Positions 6,286 through 13,070 of a DNA stretch of 13,755 nt are shown here, in pieces (position 1 is the first letter of the stretch; each line of letters opens with the position of its first letter). A program made the position numbers and the translations under genes. The DNA is from Candidatus Bathyarchaeota archaeon (GTDB lineage Archaea; Thermoproteota; Bathyarchaeia; TCS64): positions 1 through 13,755 of the forward strand of contig JAGTQJ010000031.1 in assembly GCA_018396515.1 (NCBI GenBank), in the 5' to 3' direction. A model generated the notes under the pieces. It made no database searches, was not told where the DNA came from, and saw only the letters and a program-made list of their open reading frames with translations.

Positions 6286-8015
6286 TCTCCTGCCCCCCTT
6301 AGGAGGCTGGAGAGGATCTCCGCCGCCTCCTCCACGTCGAACACATCTGGAGGAAGCCCGTAATCCGAGAGGCCTCTGAAGACCTTCGCTACCTCTGGGG
6401 GGGTGATGGACGCCCTTTTCAGGGTTTCGGCGTCGGCCATTATCCTCTCCATGGGCCCGTCGGCTATGATCCTTCCCCCGGCCATCAGTATCACCCTAGG
6501 GCGGTTCTCGGCCACGAACTCTACATCGTGGGTAACCGTGATTATGGTCTTCCCCCTGGTCCTCAGCTGCATCAGGAAGTGTCTGAGCCTCTCCTTCTGG
6601 GCGTAGTCCTGCCCTATGGTTGGCTCATCGAGGACCACGACCTCCGGATCCCATGCCAGGACGGAGGCTAGGGCCACCCTCTTCCTCTCCCCGCCGCTCA
6701 GGGTGAAGGGGCTGGATTTCCTGTACCTCTCTATGTCTAGGAGGTTGAGGGCCCACTCCACGCGCTTCTCTATGACCTCATCCTCGAACCCGAAGTTCCT
6801 AAGCCCGAACTTTATCTCCTCCTCGACGCTCTCGGCGAAGAGCTGGTCGTCCGGGTTTTGGAATACAAGTCCGACCTTTCTTGCTAGGGCTGCTACGCTT
6901 GTCTTCGACGTATCCAATCCATCAACTAGTACCCTCCCCCTCTGCGGCTTCAGGAGCCCATTGAAGTGCTTGACTAGGGTCGTCTTCCCAGCCCCGTTCT
7001 CTCCCATGATGGCTATGAACTCCCCCCTGTTTATTGTGAGGGATACTCCATCTATCGCATGCATTCCGTTGGGGTAGGTGTAGTGGATCTCCTCCACCTC
7101 AATTATTGGTGTGCCGCTTACAAATTCCGGCTCCCTTCTCCTCAGCCTCCTGATCTCTGGGAGCCCTTGGAGGGTCGAGAGGGTTTTTCCGATTCTCGAT
7201 ACGAATTCCTCGACGCTCACGGGAAGGCCGCCGATCTTCAGCCCCCTTCTTGCTAGCCTCTTGCTCAGCTCTATAATCCTCGGCGTTCCGACCCCGGCTA
7301 GTCTTGATTCCTCCGCCCCGAATACCTCCTCCGGGGGGCCGTTGGCTATCACTCTGCCGTTGTCGAAGACGATGATCCTATCTGCGTATCTGACGGCGAG
7401 GTCGACCCTGTGCTCTATAAGGATGATGGTTATCTCGAACTCCCTCCTGAGCCTCTCCAAGACCTCGAATATCCTCTCAGCGCCTAGGGGATCCAGGAAT
7501 GATGTGGGCTCGTCTAGGACGATTACATCGGGCCTCATCGCGAGGACGGATGCGATGGCGAGCCTCTGCTTCTGCCCCCCTGAGAGTTCGTTGGTCCCCC
7601 GATATCTCAGCTCGGTTATCCCGGTAACCTTTAGGGCCCATTCAACCGCTTCTATTATCTCCTCCCTCCCCAGGCCTAGGTTCTCGGGGCCGAAGGCCAC
7701 CTCCTTCTCCACGGTTAGGGCGAATATCTGGTTATCGGGATTCTGGAAGACAAGCCCAACGTGCTTGGCGAGTTCGGCTATCGGGTGCTCCTTCGTGGAG
7801 AGGCCCGAGACCCTTACATCCCCCTTCATCTCCCCATCATAGAAGTGGGGTATCAACCCGTTTAGGCATCTGCAGAAGGTCGTCTTTCCACAGCCGCTCG
7901 GCCCCGTGAGGAGGACGAACTCCCCCCGCTCTATCCCGATGTTCAGGCCTTTGAGGGATGGAGTGCTGGCGTTAGGATAGATATACCAGAGATCCCTGAC
8001 ATCTATGATTCCCAA
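6282..8015 (-). CDS. Fused double ABC ATPase of an energy-coupling factor (ECF) transporter
   Basis: Two ECF-type ATPase domains in one chain of 577 residues, replacing the separate EcfA1 and EcfA2 that power vitamin or metal-ion uptake. Domain 1: Walker A GPSGCGKT (38-45), Q-loop VFQNPDNQ (Gln91), signature LSGGQKQR (144-151), Walker B VIVLDEP (164-170, Glu169), H-loop His202. A linker at about 235-300 follows. Domain 2: GENGAGKT (338-345), FQNPDDQ (Gln386), LSGGERKR (439-446), VVVLDEP (459-465, Glu464), His496. Both sites therefore look complete. The VFQNPD-Q Q-loop is characteristic of the ECF/CbiO family. The start is TTG 8015 with GAGGGAGG four bases before it, and the protein begins MGIIDVRDLWYIYPNA as expected. 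The gene overlaps ecfT by four bases. No S component is in the window, so the substrate is unknown; it may be encoded elsewhere and share this module (group II arrangement). Confidence 0.95.
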   Translation of the reverse strand: MGIIDVRDLWYIYPNASTPSLKGLNIGIERGEFVLLTGPSGCGKTTFCRCLNGLIPHFYDGEMKGDVRVSGLSTKEHPIAELAKHVGLVFQNPDNQIFALTVEKEVAFGPENLGLGREEIIEAVEWALKVTGITELRYRGTNELSGGQKQRLAIASVLAMRPDVIVLDEPTSFLDPLGAERIFEVLERLRREFEITIILIEHRVDLAVRYADRIIVFDNGRVIANGPPEEVFGAEESRLAGVGTPRIIELSKRLARRGLKIGGLPVSVEEFVSRIGKTLSTLQGLPEIRRLRRREPEFVSGTPIIEVEEIHYTYPNGMHAIDGVSLTINRGEFIAIMGENGAGKTTLVKHFNGLLKPQRGRVLVDGLDTSKTSVAALARKVGLVFQNPDDQLFAESVEEEIKFGLRNFGFEDEVIEKRVEWALNLLDIERYRKSSPFTLSGGERKRVALASVLAWDPEVVVLDEPTIGQDYAQKERLRHFLMQLRTRGKTIITVTHDVEFVAENRPRVILMAGGRIIADGPMERIMADAETLKRASITPPEVAKVFRGLSDYGLPPDVFDVEEAAEILSSLLRGAGE

Positions 8016-8043
8016 GGGCCCTCCCTCAATAAGAATAGATCAG

Positions 8044-8051
8044 ATTAAAAA
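8044..8051 (-). promoter_or_regulatory. T-rich TATA-like box between the DHH gene and the ECF ATPase gene
   Basis: The minus strand reads CCCTTTTTAATC, about 32 bases before the ATPase TTG. It could be a TATA element for the ECF operon, or the short T-run where transcription of the upstream DHH gene ends. The 64-base gap holds nothing else of note. Confidence 0.3.
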
Positions 8052-8079
8052 GGGTTCTAGAGGAAGAGCTGAGCAGCTT

Positions 8080-9090
8080 CTACCTTGAGCCTTGATCTTG
8101 AATGCCCACTATCCTAGTCGAGATGAGTTCGAGGGCTCTCTTCAAGATTTCCTCGGCCTCCCCCTTAGATTTGACCCCGGCGGAGGTTGGGTGGCCTCCC
8201 CCAACTCCGCCGAACTCCTCCCCCAGGGGGATCGCCAAATCCCTTCCCAGGTGGATCATGGTCTCCCTATTGAACCTCTTGGTTGAGCGTAGGCTCATCT
8301 TCATTTCCCCCCTTTTCCCCCCCGCGACCATGGCGATATCGGCGCCCAGCTCAATGAGGGCTCTAGAGGCGGATGCCTGGAAGGAGCCGACTTGGGAGGT
8401 GACTACTATCCAGCCCCCAACCTTGTGGAGTTCCATCCTCATCGCGGCTTTGATGCGGGCTATCCTCTCCGAGCGGGTCATCTCGTAGGCCAGTAGTGCC
8501 GTGACATCAGGCAGGGCATCCTCTATCCCCAAGAGTTCTGAGACGGCTCTGAAGGTCCTTGAGTTCCCGATGAGGAAGTGCCTGGAGTCGTAGGCTATTC
8601 CTGTCAGGAGTGCCCTGGCAACCTTTGTTGAGGGCGTTATCCCTAGACCCCTATATATCCAGTAGACTATCTCGCACGTCGAGGTCGAGCTCTCATCTAT
8701 GATGGAGATGGATGCAAGCCTCATGGTCTCCGGCCTTGGTGTGTGATGGTCTATTATAACCGTGGGCTTACCTGAGGAAGCTATCTTCTCACCCCACTCC
8801 TCAAGCTGTAACAGGGAGGAGGTATCCAGAACTATTAGGGCCTCAGCCTCATCTATGGAGGCCTCATCAACCGTCTGGATCCCCAGAGCTTTGATTACCT
8901 GCTTCGAGATCCTGCTAGCCCCCCCGGTCAGGATGATCGAGGCTTCAACCGAGCCTAGGGCATCGGCGAGGCTCTTCACGGCATAAGCGGAGCATACCGC
9001 ATCGGGATCTGCGCTGTGGTGGCAGAAGATCATGACCCTCTTCATGAGAAGGCCCCTGAGCATCTCAAGCTCTATTGCCATAAGCCCCAT
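8080..9090 (-). CDS. DHH/DHHA1-family phosphoesterase (NrnA/RecJ-like)
   Basis: A manganese-dependent phosphoesterase of the DHH superfamily, the group that holds RecJ nucleases, NrnA oligoribonuclease/pAp phosphatase and related archaeal enzymes. It is 336 residues. Motif I HHSADPDAVCSA (24-35, with H25, D28, D30), motif II VLDTSS (87-92, D89), motif III IDHHTP (113-118) and motif IV GIAYDSRHF (164-172, D168) complete the metal site. The C-terminal DHHA1 domain carries the substrate-binding GGVGGGHPTSAG (294-305). The size and DHH-DHHA1 layout without OB or Zn parts favour an NrnA-like enzyme on short nucleotides over a true RecJ, but the substrate cannot be read from sequence. ATG 9090 has no Shine-Dalgarno but lies about 24 bases after a TATA-like box, as in a leaderless message. 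ATG codons at residues 4, 10 and 16 are alternatives, and residue 16 (MKRVMIF) is closest to typical family N-termini. It diverges from the PAC2 gene. Confidence 0.9.
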   Translation of the reverse strand: MGLMAIELEMLRGLLMKRVMIFCHHSADPDAVCSAYAVKSLADALGSVEASIILTGGASRISKQVIKALGIQTVDEASIDEAEALIVLDTSSLLQLEEWGEKIASSGKPTVIIDHHTPRPETMRLASISIIDESSTSTCEIVYWIYRGLGITPSTKVARALLTGIAYDSRHFLIGNSRTFRAVSELLGIEDALPDVTALLAYEMTRSERIARIKAAMRMELHKVGGWIVVTSQVGSFQASASRALIELGADIAMVAGGKRGEMKMSLRSTKRFNRETMIHLGRDLAIPLGEEFGGVGGGHPTSAGVKSKGEAEEILKRALELISTRIVGIQDQGSR

Positions 9091-9153
9091 TTTGGGGGAG
9101 GGATGGTCGGATAAAAGGAAAGCTATTTTTAGGCATTTCTTGATGGTATATTC
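9091..9153. promoter_or_regulatory. Compact divergent promoter region, DHH gene / PAC2 gene
   Basis: Only 63 bases separate the two divergent ATG codons. For the plus strand, CTATTTTTA (9123-9131) is centred about 27 bases before the PAC2 ATG. For the minus strand, TTTTATCC (9109-9116) is centred about 24 bases before the DHH ATG; the complement of 9123-9131 (TAAAAATAG) could also serve that direction. Neither gene has a Shine-Dalgarno sequence, so both messages are probably leaderless. Confidence 0.5.
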
Positions 9154-9894
9154 ATGCCCAAGGAGATGGTTGATGACGTAGAGGTCGTTGAAACCCTACC
9201 CTTTGAGAAGGGAAAATACACGGTTTTCCTTGGATTCGCCGGATTCGGCATGATCGGCAGCACAGCGGCGATGTACATCGTCAGGAGCAGGGGGTTTCTC
9301 GAGAGGGGTTATGTCAGGTCTAGGCTGATCTCCCCTATGATGATCCTTATAGATGGCCGTCCTAGGCCCCCCTTCAGGATCTATGGGGGGGATGAGGGGC
9401 TTATCTTCATCGTTAGCGAGGCCCTCTTTACGACTGAGAGCTCGTGGCATCTCGGCTTCGGGGTGATGGAGTGGCTCTCAAAGAAGGGCGTGAAGGAGTT
9501 CATATCCATGGAGGGGGTTCTCTCGGGGGCGAGGGAGAGGGTCATAATGGGCTTCAGCACCGGGGACCTCTCCCGACTGGATGTAAGGCCAACCCAGGAG
9601 GGTATGATCTCGGGCATAAACGCCTGCTTCCTAGATGAGGCCCTGAGGAGGGGTATCCCATGGACATCCCTCTTCGTTCCAACCCAGTTTATGTCATCGG
9701 TCGATTATGGCGCGGTGGCCGACCTCATAGAGGTGCTGAATGGGGTCTTCAACCTGAGGGTGGATGTGGCCCCCCTAAGGAGGAGGGATGAGGAGCTGAG
9801 GAGGATGGCGGAGAGGATGGCCAAGGAGAGGGGTAGGATCCCTTCGATCTTCAGTTGGAGGCGTTCCCCTCCAAGCCAGGCTGGGGGGGCTTGA
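9154..9894 (+). CDS. PAC2-family protein (proteasome assembly chaperone-like)
   Basis: A member of the PAC2 family, related to the eukaryotic proteasome assembly chaperone and to archaeal PbaA/PbaB. Its exact role in archaea is not settled, though binding to proteasome alpha subunits or to related ATPase rings is reported for some members. It is 246 residues. Characteristic parts are the N-terminal FLGFAGFGMIGSTAAMYIV (25-43), the Glu/Gly-rich middle (MEGVLSGARERVIMGFSTGD, about 119-138), GMISGINACFLDEALRRGIPWTSLFVPT (149-176), and a charged helical C-terminus (about 207-230) that may form a coiled coil. The ATG at 9154 follows a TATA-like box at leaderless distance. Archaeal exosome superoperons often include the proteasome alpha gene. 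Here none is visible, but a PAC2 gene lies tail-to-tail with that operon, which is suggestive only. The last 44 bases overlap convergent prefoldin beta. Confidence 0.87.
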   Translation: MPKEMVDDVEVVETLPFEKGKYTVFLGFAGFGMIGSTAAMYIVRSRGFLERGYVRSRLISPMMILIDGRPRPPFRIYGGDEGLIFIVSEALFTTESSWHLGFGVMEWLSKKGVKEFISMEGVLSGARERVIMGFSTGDLSRLDVRPTQEGMISGINACFLDEALRRGIPWTSLFVPTQFMSSVDYGAVADLIEVLNGVFNLRVDVAPLRRRDEELRRMAERMAKERGRIPSIFSWRRSPPSQAGGA

Positions 9895-10246
9895 GGCCCA
9901 GATCCCTCTGGAGGGCCTCTTGGAGGCTGGCAAGCCTCTCCCTCGCCTTGTTCTCCTGCTTCTCCAAGGCCTTAGACCTTATCTCTAGGAGCTCCTTCCT
10001 CTCCGTCAGATCCCTAACCACCTCATCCTTAGGCATCTCGACTAGGATAGAGCCTACGGACTTGAATATCCTGGAACCCTCGAGAACCTTCTCGAGGGCC
10101 TTGAGAGCCCTCTCCGTCTCATTCAACTCTATGTCGACCCTCTGCCTCTGGAGCACCAGGGACTGGAGCATGCTCTGAAGCTGCTGGAGGCGGGCTATCC
10201 TCTCCTGAACCTCGGGCGGAAGCTGCTCCATCTCAGCCATATCCAT
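9851..10246 (-). CDS. pfdB: Prefoldin subunit beta
   Basis: Beta subunit of the hexameric chaperone prefoldin (two alpha, four beta), which binds unfolded proteins with its coiled-coil tips and delivers them to the thermosome in the cytoplasm. It is 131 residues, slightly longer than the usual 115-125. The N-terminal coil (about 8-45, PPEVQERIARLQQLQSMLQ) leads to the family signature NETERALKALEKV (about 42-54), then the beta-hairpin region SRIFKSVGSILVEMPKDEV (58-76), then a second coil (about 78-115) and a short proline/glycine tail. It is the last gene of the exosome superoperon, with ATG 10246 five bases after the pcc1 stop. A TATA-like box at 10269-10276 also sits at exactly the distance for a separate leaderless message. 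The 3' end overlaps the convergent PAC2 gene by 44 bases, so the C-terminal tail is encoded opposite PAC2. Confidence 0.93.
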   Translation of the reverse strand: MDMAEMEQLPPEVQERIARLQQLQSMLQSLVLQRQRVDIELNETERALKALEKVLEGSRIFKSVGSILVEMPKDEVVRDLTERKELLEIRSKALEKQENKARERLASLQEALQRDLGLKPPQPGLEGNASN

Positions 10247-10251
10247 TCCAC

Positions 10252-10545
10252 CTATAAGGGCTCCCCCAAATTTAAACCTCTTTTCCCTCGAAGCTCTCTC
10301 CTACTCAGCCTCTTGACGATGTCCATGATCCCCCCTATCCAGTGGAGGTAGCTGTTCACTGCAGCCCTTAGGGCAGCCGTGTCCGAGGCCTCAACCTCGA
10401 TAAGTAGCCCCCCGGTATATGGTTGTAGGTTGACCCTTGAGCGGTTTGAGGAGGGAGTCTCGGCCTCCGGTGTTAAAGCTCCTATTACGATCCTCGTTAT
10501 ATCCGGGGGGATCTCGATCCATATCCTAGCTGAGGCTCCCTCGAT
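10252..10545 (-). CDS. pcc1: KEOPS complex subunit Pcc1, probable non-standard ATC start
   Basis: Small dimerising subunit of KEOPS, which together with Kae1, Bud32 and Cgi121 makes the t6A modification at position 37 of ANN-decoding tRNAs. The 97-residue product contains the family pattern: RIWIEIPPD (7-15), then ALTPEAETPSSNRSRVNL (23-40), GGLLIEVEASDTAALRAAVNSYLHWI (45-70) and a basic C-terminal helix. No ATG, GTG or TTG occurs in frame between the preceding in-frame TGA (10576-10578, the eL43 stop) and the middle of the protein. The ATC at 10543-10545 lies five bases after GGAGGGG (10551-10557), the best ribosome-binding site nearby, and gives the expected N-terminus MEGASARIWIEIP. I therefore propose ATC initiation, with a single-base sequence error or stop-codon readthrough from eL43 as alternatives. 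The stop TAG is five bases before prefoldin beta. Its place between eL43 and prefoldin beta fits the conserved archaeal order. Confidence 0.82.
   Translation of the reverse strand: MEGASARIWIEIPPDITRIVIGALTPEAETPSSNRSRVNLQPYTGGLLIEVEASDTAALRAAVNSYLHWIGGIMDIVKRLSRRELRGKRGLNLGEPL
10269..10276 (-). promoter_or_regulatory. Putative internal TATA box for prefoldin beta
   Basis: GGTTTAAATTTG on the minus strand, inside the last codons of pcc1, is centred about 26 bases before the prefoldin beta ATG at 10246. This is the canonical spacing for a leaderless archaeal message, and it would allow prefoldin beta to be expressed apart from the exosome operon. Confidence 0.45.
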
Positions 10546-10575
10546 GCTCTCCCCTCCAAGCCTCGATTGTGCGGG

Positions 10576-10845
10576 TCAGATTATTGTTGTTTGTTGGGTC
10601 TTCGAGCTTGCAACTCTCTGGGAGGCGAGGCCGGTCTTTGTGGTGGGCTGGTAGGCTCCTCCAGCGAACCTCGATCCGCAGTTCCCACAGCTCCAGATCC
10701 CTACGCTCATCCTCTTCAGGGAGGGCCATCCGCATGTCGGGCACTTGTGCGGCCTCTTCAGCTCCATAATCGTCTGGGTCCACCTCTTCCTCACGGAGAG
10801 GCCGCCTCTGGTTCTCAGCCTTGGGCCTAGGCTCTTCTTCTTCAA
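10576..10845 (-). CDS. rpl37ae: Large ribosomal subunit protein eL43 (L37Ae)
   Basis: Zinc-ribbon protein of the archaeal/eukaryotic large ribosomal subunit. It is 89 residues, normal for the family. The basic N-terminus (KKKSLGPRLRTRGGLSVRKRW) precedes the zinc ribbon CPTC (Cys35, Cys38) ... CGNC (Cys53, Cys56), with the family hallmark VGIWSCGNCGSRFAGGAY (48-65). The tail after GGAYQPTT is polar and ends QQTTII. The start is TTG 10845, seven to eight bases after GGGGGG and overlapping no coding sequence: the rrp42 stop TAG ends one base before it. It is cotranscribed with the exosome genes and followed in the same frame by pcc1. The RNA polymerase subunit gene rpoP, often found directly downstream in other archaea, is absent here. 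Confidence 0.92.
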   Translation of the reverse strand: MKKKSLGPRLRTRGGLSVRKRWTQTIMELKRPHKCPTCGWPSLKRMSVGIWSCGNCGSRFAGGAYQPTTKTGLASQRVASSKTQQTTII

Positions 10846-10846
10846 T

Positions 10847-11656
10847 CTATATCCCCCCTGTTATCTTGCTTCTGATCTCTGGGGCCTTCGATGCGGCGAT
10901 ACTTATAGCTTTCCTAACCTCTTCTAGGGTGAGGGCCTCTGGGCCGCTCTTCTGTATGGCGCATACATTTCCCTTCTCGTCTAGGGTGATGGTCAGCCTC
11001 GTCTCCATGGCATCCTCCTCCTCCGATGTTGGATCTACTATGAGGGCCCCTCCGATCTTTGAGAAGGTTACGGAGATCGGTGTGCTCCTTATCTCTAGGG
11101 GCTCCTTCCTCCCGCTCGGCACCACCTCCCCATTCCTGACCTCGAATATCGGCTTTATGGTGCTCCTCAGGGCTGCCACCGCGGCTAGGGTTGAGGCGTC
11201 GATGAGGTTTCCGGCGTGGTTCAACACAAAGAGATCAACATTTATGACGTAGACTGTCTTCTTTGGAATGATCTCCATCTTTGAGAAGTCAACTATGCCG
11301 GCTGATCTGAGGCCTCTATCAACCACCCTTGCGAGCTCTATTGAGACTTCGTCTGGTGGGCCTGGCTCTATATCCGGGGAGGCTAATGGGACGATCTCCG
11401 CGTTGCAGATGAGGATCCCCTCGCCTGGTGTATCCTCGAATGGAGGCCCGTAGGAGATCTCTATCCCGGCTATAACCCTCGTGTCCCCGATGAACACCTC
11501 CGATGAGCCGTCAGCCTTCTCTATCACCCCGGTCTTCACCTTTATATCCCTGTAGTCCTCAAGCCCCCTCCCATCTAGACGTTTGCCTGAGGATATGGCC
11601 TCCTGGATCCTCTTCAGCTTCAGGCGTGATGTGAACCCTCCCCTCCCAGACTTCAA
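10847..11656 (-). CDS. rrp42: Exosome complex component Rrp42
   Basis: Non-catalytic RNase PH-like subunit that alternates with Rrp41 in the hexameric ring of the archaeal exosome, which degrades and tails RNA 3' to 5'. It is 269 residues, typical length. The N-terminal helix leads into GKRLDGRGLEDYRDIKV (24-40), followed by ADGSSEVFIGDTRVIAGIE (48-66), the GPPDEVSIELARVVDRGLRSAG segment (99-120), VYVINVDLFVLNHAGNLIDASTLAAVAAL (135-163), and the C-terminal RNase PH domain with ITLDEKGNVCAIQKSG. It lacks the catalytic GEAD-type motif that Rrp41 has, as expected. The start is TTG 11656, which overlaps the rrp41 TGA (TTGA), with GGAGGGG directly upstream, so translation is coupled. It is preceded by rrp41 and followed by eL43 with a one-base gap. 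Confidence 0.95.
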   Translation of the reverse strand: MKSGRGGFTSRLKLKRIQEAISSGKRLDGRGLEDYRDIKVKTGVIEKADGSSEVFIGDTRVIAGIEISYGPPFEDTPGEGILICNAEIVPLASPDIEPGPPDEVSIELARVVDRGLRSAGIVDFSKMEIIPKKTVYVINVDLFVLNHAGNLIDASTLAAVAALRSTIKPIFEVRNGEVVPSGRKEPLEIRSTPISVTFSKIGGALIVDPTSEEEDAMETRLTITLDEKGNVCAIQKSGPEALTLEEVRKAISIAASKAPEIRSKITGGI

Positions 11657-12372
11657 TTCCCCTCCGCCTCCTTCTTAACCTCATATTTCCTCTTCAAGGC
11701 CTCCCTCTGCACCTCATATATCTTCTTGCACCCCTCTATGGCGAGGTTTATGCACCTCTCCAGCTCCTCTGGTGAGAGGAGGCCATCCATCTGGAGGAGG
11801 GTTATGCTTCCCAAGTTAGGCATGTATGCTAGGGGTAGATCAGCCTCCCCATACTTATCCTCGTGGTCGTTCAGGTCTAACACGATCCTCCCTTCATATT
11901 TACCCGCCGAGCAGGCCGCGACGAGGTCCTTAAGGGGTATGCCAGCATCCGCTAGGGCCACTGCTGCGGCTGTGATGGAGGCGCAGCGGGTTCCACCGTC
12001 CGCCTGGAGAACCTCCGCATAGACATCTATCGTCGATCTTGGATACCTCTCCAGGAATATGGCTGGCTCTAGGGCGTATCTCATGACCATCGTTATCTCC
12101 ATATCCCTCCTCGAGGGGGCCGGGGATCTCCTCGGCTCTGTGGAGAAGGGGGCCATGTGGTATCTGCATCTTAAGATTCCTGTGTGGGGCCTCGCCAGGT
12201 GCTTGGGGTGCATCTCCCTCGGCCCGTAGACCCCAACGATTATCTTGTTCCTTCCCATCTCTATGTATGCCGAGCCGTCGGCGTTGGGTAGGACCCCACT
12301 CTCGATCCTGATCTCTCTGAGCTCATTCCATCTCCTCCCGTCTACCCTCCTCCACTCCTCATCCGAACTCAA
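11653..12372 (-). CDS. rrp41: Exosome complex exonuclease Rrp41
   Basis: Catalytic RNase PH subunit of the archaeal exosome, with phosphorolytic 3'-5' exoribonuclease and reverse tailing activity. It is 239 residues. Signatures are RRVDGRRWNELREI (8-21), ADGSAYIEMGRNKIIVGVYGP (31-51), the arginine-rich phosphate/RNA-binding RRSPAPSRRD (81-90), LQADGGTRCASITAAAVAL (122-140), and DLNDHEDKYGEADLPLAYMPN (166-186), where Asp178 in GEAD is the expected metal-binding catalytic residue. The tail is lysine-rich (REALKRKYEVKKEAEGN). TTG 12372 is the start: it overlaps the rrp4 stop as TTGA and has GGAGG seven bases upstream. It lies between rrp4 and rrp42 in the universally seen archaeal order, with overlaps on both sides. 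Confidence 0.96.
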   Translation of the reverse strand: MSSDEEWRRVDGRRWNELREIRIESGVLPNADGSAYIEMGRNKIIVGVYGPREMHPKHLARPHTGILRCRYHMAPFSTEPRRSPAPSRRDMEITMVMRYALEPAIFLERYPRSTIDVYAEVLQADGGTRCASITAAAVALADAGIPLKDLVAACSAGKYEGRIVLDLNDHEDKYGEADLPLAYMPNLGSITLLQMDGLLSPEELERCINLAIEGCKKIYEVQREALKRKYEVKKEAEGN

Positions 12373-13058
12373 AGCCTACCCTCCTTCCAACATCTCAGAT
12401 ACTCCTGGATCCTGTTGGTGAGGCCCGTTGTATGGGCTTCCATCTCTATCCTCCTAATCACCTTAACCACCATATCCTCCTGCTCCCTGCTGCTACCCTT
12501 GACAACTATTCTACCGTTCTGCCCTATTATAATATCGCATCCGGTTTCTTTAAGGATCATGGTTACCATTGATCCCTTCTTACCTATTAGCCTTGGGATC
12601 TTTGAGGGGGTCATCCTGATCACCAGGCCGTCCTCTATTCTACCGAGGCCCTTCCCCAAGATTGAGAGTATAGGGGTCCTCTTCCTATCCAGGTCCACCA
12701 CCTTAGCTGCGATGGTGTCGCCGACATCCAATATCTCCGGCATCACGATCTCCGGGCTGTAGGGGGAGCCTGTAGCATCTGGAACGCTCAGCTGGGCTAG
12801 GGTTGGGGCGTCTATATCTACATACCAATACCCCAGCTCCATGTCCACCACATCCCCCACGACGAGGTCCCCTATCAGGGGCTGGTATCCAGCCTCAAGG
12901 GCGATGACCGAGACCGTTCCACGCCCGTACTCCACCAGGCCGATCCTCGTCGCGAGGACCTTATCTCCAAACCTATATGTGTTCTCCCCGGCCCTTATCC
13001 TCCCTATGTAGAGGACATCACCTGGAAGTACGAGCTCCCTATTCTCGAAGGTCTTCAA
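12369..13058 (-). CDS. rrp4: Exosome complex RNA-binding protein Rrp4
   Basis: Cap subunit that sits on the Rrp41-Rrp42 ring and feeds RNA into it, preferring poly(A). It is 229 residues. The N-terminal domain (1-60; ENRELVLPGDVLYIGR) is followed by an S1 domain (about 62-130; PLIGDLVVGDVVDM...DVGDTIAAKVVDLDRKR) and a KH domain (about 145-205) with the nucleic-acid loop LIGKKGS (157-163, GxxG form GKKG) and IIIGQNGRIVVKG (176-188). The start is TTG 13058. An in-frame stop lies 13 bases upstream, leaving no earlier start, and MKTFENRELV matches family N-termini. Only a weak GGG precedes it. It follows SBDS by 12 bases and overlaps rrp41. Confidence 0.95.
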   Translation of the reverse strand: MKTFENRELVLPGDVLYIGRIRAGENTYRFGDKVLATRIGLVEYGRGTVSVIALEAGYQPLIGDLVVGDVVDMELGYWYVDIDAPTLAQLSVPDATGSPYSPEIVMPEILDVGDTIAAKVVDLDRKRTPILSILGKGLGRIEDGLVIRMTPSKIPRLIGKKGSMVTMILKETGCDIIIGQNGRIVVKGSSREQEDMVVKVIRRIEMEAHTTGLTNRIQEYLRCWKEGRL

Positions 13059-13070
13059 TCGGCAATCCCG

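Noticed and set aside
7111..7842. Long plus-strand open frame of 243 codons inside the ECF ATPase gene
   Set aside because: It lies antisense to a clear double ABC ATPase. The product is serine/leucine/proline-rich low-complexity sequence typical of the complement of GC-rich coding DNA.
10526..10783. 85-codon open frame on the minus strand overlapping eL43 and the start of pcc1
   Set aside because: It is a shadow frame of eL43 with no family features; the eL43 and Pcc1 frames explain the same DNA with recognisable proteins.
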